Positions 42,504 through 44,653 of a stretch of 44,653 nt of DNA are shown here, one piece after another; position 1 is the first letter of the stretch; each line of letters starts with the position of its first letter. The DNA is from Gaiellasilicea sp033857955. GTDB taxonomy: Bacteria > Actinomycetota > Thermoleophilia > Gaiellales > Gaiellaceae. The notes beneath the pieces are model-generated. The model ran no database searches and was not told where the DNA came from. It was given only the letters and a program-made list of their open reading frames with translations. Location of the stretch: the NCBI GenBank assembly GCA_033857955.1, contig JAWVCW010000035.1:1-44653 (forward strand). Reading direction: 5' to 3'. The position numbers and the translations under genes are program-made.

Positions 42504-43571
42504 ATGACAGAGCTGCTGGTCGCGACGAAGAAGGGCCTGTTCGTGCTCGAGGGCGAGCCGGGCACGGAGTTCGAGCTTACGGCTCGGGCGTTCGCCGGTG
42601 AGCCCGTCGAGTACGCGATGCGCGAGCCGCGGACGGGCCGGCTCGTGGCGTCGGTGACCTCCGCGTGGCACGGCCCGAAGATCTGGTGCACGGACGACGC
42701 GGCCGGGGACTGGGAGCAGGCCGACGGGCTCACGCTGCCCGAGGGCGGCGACAAGGCGCTCGAGCGCATCTGGGTCATCACCGCGGGCGAGGGCGACGCG
42801 CCGCTGTACGCGGGCGGCGATCCGGGCGTCCTCTTCGAGAGCCGCGACGGCGGGGCGAGCTGGACGCTCAACGAGGCGCTCTGGGAGCAGCAGGCGCAGA
42901 GCAGGTGGCAGCCCGGCGGTGGCGGCCTGTGCCTGCACTCGATCGTGCCCTGGCCCGGGGAGCCAGACCGGCTCGCGGTCGGTGTCTCCGCCGCCGGCGT
43001 GTGGCTCACCGAGGACGGCGGCAGCTCGTGGCGGCGCGGCAACAAGGGGCTCGTCGCGCGCTATATGCCCGAGGACGCGCGCGAGGAGACCAACGACCTG
43101 TGCGTGCACCACCTCGAACGGGCGCCGCTGCAGCCCGAGCGGATCTTCATGCAGTTCCACGGCGGCGTGTTCCGTTCAGATGACGCAGGCGAGACGTGGA
43201 TCGACATCGCTGCGGGCCTGCCGTCGGACTTCGGCTTCCCGCTGGTGGTCGACCCGGCCGACCCCGCCAGCGCATACGTCATTCCCCTGGTCGCCGACGT
43301 CGATCGCGTCACTCCCGAGGGCCGCGTGCGCGTCTACGAGACGCGCGACGCCGGCGCCACCTGGACTGCGCGCGGCGACGGGCTGCCGCAGCGCAACGCC
43401 TACCTCACGGTCCTGCGCCAGGCGTTCGGCAGCACCGGGGAGGGGCCGCAACTGCAGCTGTACTTCGGCGCCACATCCGGCGACGTCTTCGGCTCGGGCG
43501 ACGCCGGCGCGACCTGGTTCACAGCAGCGGCGAGTCTCCCGCCGGTCAGCGGCGTGACCGCGAGCGCCTGA
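42504..43571 (+). CDS. BNR/Asp-box beta-propeller protein (sialidase-like fold)
   Basis: 355 residues from ATG at 42504. At least five Asp-box motifs are visible: SRDGGASW, TEDGGSSW, SDDAGETW, TRDAGATW and SGDAGATW, spaced through a seven-bladed-propeller-like chain. There is no signal peptide, so it is cytoplasmic. The Arg triad and Tyr/Glu pair of true sialidases are not evident, so it is probably not a sialidase. Relatives are often called exo-alpha-sialidase or WD40/YVTN-like. The gene is divergent from the glycosylase with ~48 bases between. Confidence 0.86.
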   Translation: MTELLVATKKGLFVLEGEPGTEFELTARAFAGEPVEYAMREPRTGRLVASVTSAWHGPKIWCTDDAAGDWEQADGLTLPEGGDKALERIWVITAGEGDAPLYAGGDPGVLFESRDGGASWTLNEALWEQQAQSRWQPGGGGLCLHSIVPWPGEPDRLAVGVSAAGVWLTEDGGSSWRRGNKGLVARYMPEDAREETNDLCVHHLERAPLQPERIFMQFHGGVFRSDDAGETWIDIAAGLPSDFGFPLVVDPADPASAYVIPLVADVDRVTPEGRVRVYETRDAGATWTARGDGLPQRNAYLTVLRQAFGSTGEGPQLQLYFGATSGDVFGSGDAGATWFTAAASLPPVSGVTASA

Positions 43572-43593
43572 CGGGGCCTAGTCTGAGGCGACG

Positions 43594-44653
43594 ATGCAGG
43601 CTTGGACGAGGCTCATCATCAGCCACCGCAGGAAGGTGCTCGCGCTCTGGCTCGTGCTGTTCCTGGCCGGCGGGTTCGCGGCGTCCAACCTCGGCGACCT
43701 GCTGAGCAACCGCTTCAGCGTCCCGGGATCCGACGCCGAGCGTGGCCTCAACCTCCTCAAGAACCGCTTCGCCGAGCGTGGCGACGGCGCGTTCACCCTC
43801 GTCGTCAGGACCGATCGGCCGGTAGCGAGCAGCGCGACGGTGCGCAGGGAGGTGGCGCAGGCGGCGAAGCGCGCGGCGACGGCCGTCCCCGGGGCGCGCC
43901 CCGGCACGGTCCTCGTCGCCTCCCGCGATGTCGCCTACGTCCAGATCAACACGCCGCTCGAGAACGCCGACGCTGCGAAGAAGACGCCCGACATGCGGGC
44001 TGCGCTGCCGGACGTCCCGGGCGCCACGGAGTACCTCACGGGCTTCCCGGCGATCAATCACGACACCCAGAAGCTCTACAACGCCGACCTCGCGCGCGGT
44101 GAGTCGATCGCGCTCCCGATCGCGTTGCTCGTCCTCGCGTTCATGTTCGGCACGCTCGTCGCGATCGGCATCCCGCTCGCGTTCGCGCTCGTGACGATCC
44201 CATCGACGCTCGGGGCCGTCTGGATCATCGCCCACTTCATGGACATGGCGGTGTACGTGACGAACATCGTCACGCTCATCGGCTTCGCCATCGCGGTGGA
44301 CTATTCGATGCTCGTCGTCTTCCGCTTCCGTGAGGAGCTCGCGCGCCAGGGATCGGTGGAGGAGGCGCTCGTCACGACGATGGGCACCGCCGGCCGGGCG
44401 ACGCTGTTCTCCGGCGGCGTGGTGGCGATCGGGCTCGCCCTGCTGGTCTTCATGCCGCTGCCGTTCATGCGCTCGATGGGCGTGGGCGGGCTGCTCGTCC
44501 CGCTGTTCTCGATCGCCGCAGCAGCGACGTTCCTGCCGGCGCTGCTGGCCGTCACCGGGCACAGGATCAACCGGCTGCGCGTCGTGCCAAAGCGCGTCCT
44601 GGCGGCGCGCGCCGACGGTCGCCCGGGGTTCTGGACGCGGCTGTCGCGCTCGA
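43594..44653 (+). CDS. MMPL-family RND transporter, 5' part
   Basis: 353 codons from ATG at 43594, running off the window. The first span (VLALWLVLFLAGGFAASNLGD) and an extracytoplasmic loop with FSVPGSDAERGLNLLKNRF are followed by spans 2-6. They include ALPIALLVLAFMFGTLVAIG, the conserved proton-relay region IGFAIAVDYSMLVVFRFREEL, and LFSGGVVAIGLALLVFMPLPFMRSMGVGG. MMPL proteins export lipids or other hydrophobic molecules with proton motive force. The second half of the protein is missing only because of the window edge. It starts 22 bases after the propeller gene on the same strand. Confidence 0.93.
   Translation, partial: MQAWTRLIISHRRKVLALWLVLFLAGGFAASNLGDLLSNRFSVPGSDAERGLNLLKNRFAERGDGAFTLVVRTDRPVASSATVRREVAQAAKRAATAVPGARPGTVLVASRDVAYVQINTPLENADAAKKTPDMRAALPDVPGATEYLTGFPAINHDTQKLYNADLARGESIALPIALLVLAFMFGTLVAIGIPLAFALVTIPSTLGAVWIIAHFMDMAVYVTNIVTLIGFAIAVDYSMLVVFRFREELARQGSVEEALVTTMGTAGRATLFSGGVVAIGLALLVFMPLPFMRSMGVGGLLVPLFSIAAAATFLPALLAVTGHRINRLRVVPKRVLAARADGRPGFWTRLSRS

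Overview
The window is about 44.7 kb of high-GC chromosomal DNA. Genes are densely packed, frequently start with GTG (also TTG and one apparent CTG), often overlap by 4 to 13 bases, and sit in short operons. The content fits a member of the Actinomycetota: a YtrA-type GntR regulator, a CysO/CysM/Mec cysteine pathway, a cyclase-ATPase-TPR protein, a group-1 sigma factor, an MMPL protein and HbpS/GlcG-like and HhH-GPD proteins. My best guess is a deep-branching class such as Thermoleophilia. That is inference from gene style, not a database match. I see no tRNA, rRNA, CRISPR array, transposase or phage gene, so this looks like ordinary chromosome.

Layout. Bases 1-164 hold GC-rich inverted repeats, followed by a 51-residue zinc-ribbon-like mini-protein gene and malate synthase (both minus). 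A secreted 1144-residue fusion of an FG-GAP/ASPIC-UnbV propeller with a vanadium haloperoxidase-like domain follows (1943-5377). Next come a GntR/ABC-exporter/sugar-binding-protein operon (5424-8702) and a xylose-type sugar uptake cassette (9041-12296) punctuated by hairpins. Two Gfo/Idh/MocA oxidoreductases and a GlcG-like protein (12375-14857) may process the imported sugar. A signalling block (14861-18720) has a diverged class III cyclase-ATPase-TPR protein, a Crp/Fnr regulator and two tiny secreted peptides.

The minus-strand operon 22658-18728 is a complete protein-bound sulfur route to cysteine: rhodanese-E1 (MoeZ-like), CysO, CysM and Mec, then two tandem metallo-beta-lactamase-like proteins. 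Every junction overlaps. CysO ends in Gly-Gly-Cys, so it is encoded with the same C-terminus as the pathway's CysO-cysteine intermediate. A TPR protein, the main sigma factor, a secreted clan-A glycosidase and two M20 peptidases follow. An amidohydrolase/APC-permease/formamidase operon (32747-28733) probably handles amides.

The last third holds a four-repeat fibronectin-like surface protein and then fumarylacetoacetase, a VOC protein that seems to lack its middle, a lipoprotein resembling only the periplasmic part of SecD, and an acyl-CoA dehydrogenase. A minus-strand operon follows (42455-38287: HhH-GPD glycosylase, phospholipase-D-like protein, secreted protein, aminotransferase, small secreted protein). 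Then come a BNR-repeat protein and the start of an MMPL transporter that runs off the right edge. The strongest candidates for something new are the haloperoxidase fusion, the GGC-ended CysO with its degenerate MBL partners, the Crp-flanking mini-peptides, the solitary SecD-like lipoprotein and a palindromic element inside moeZ.
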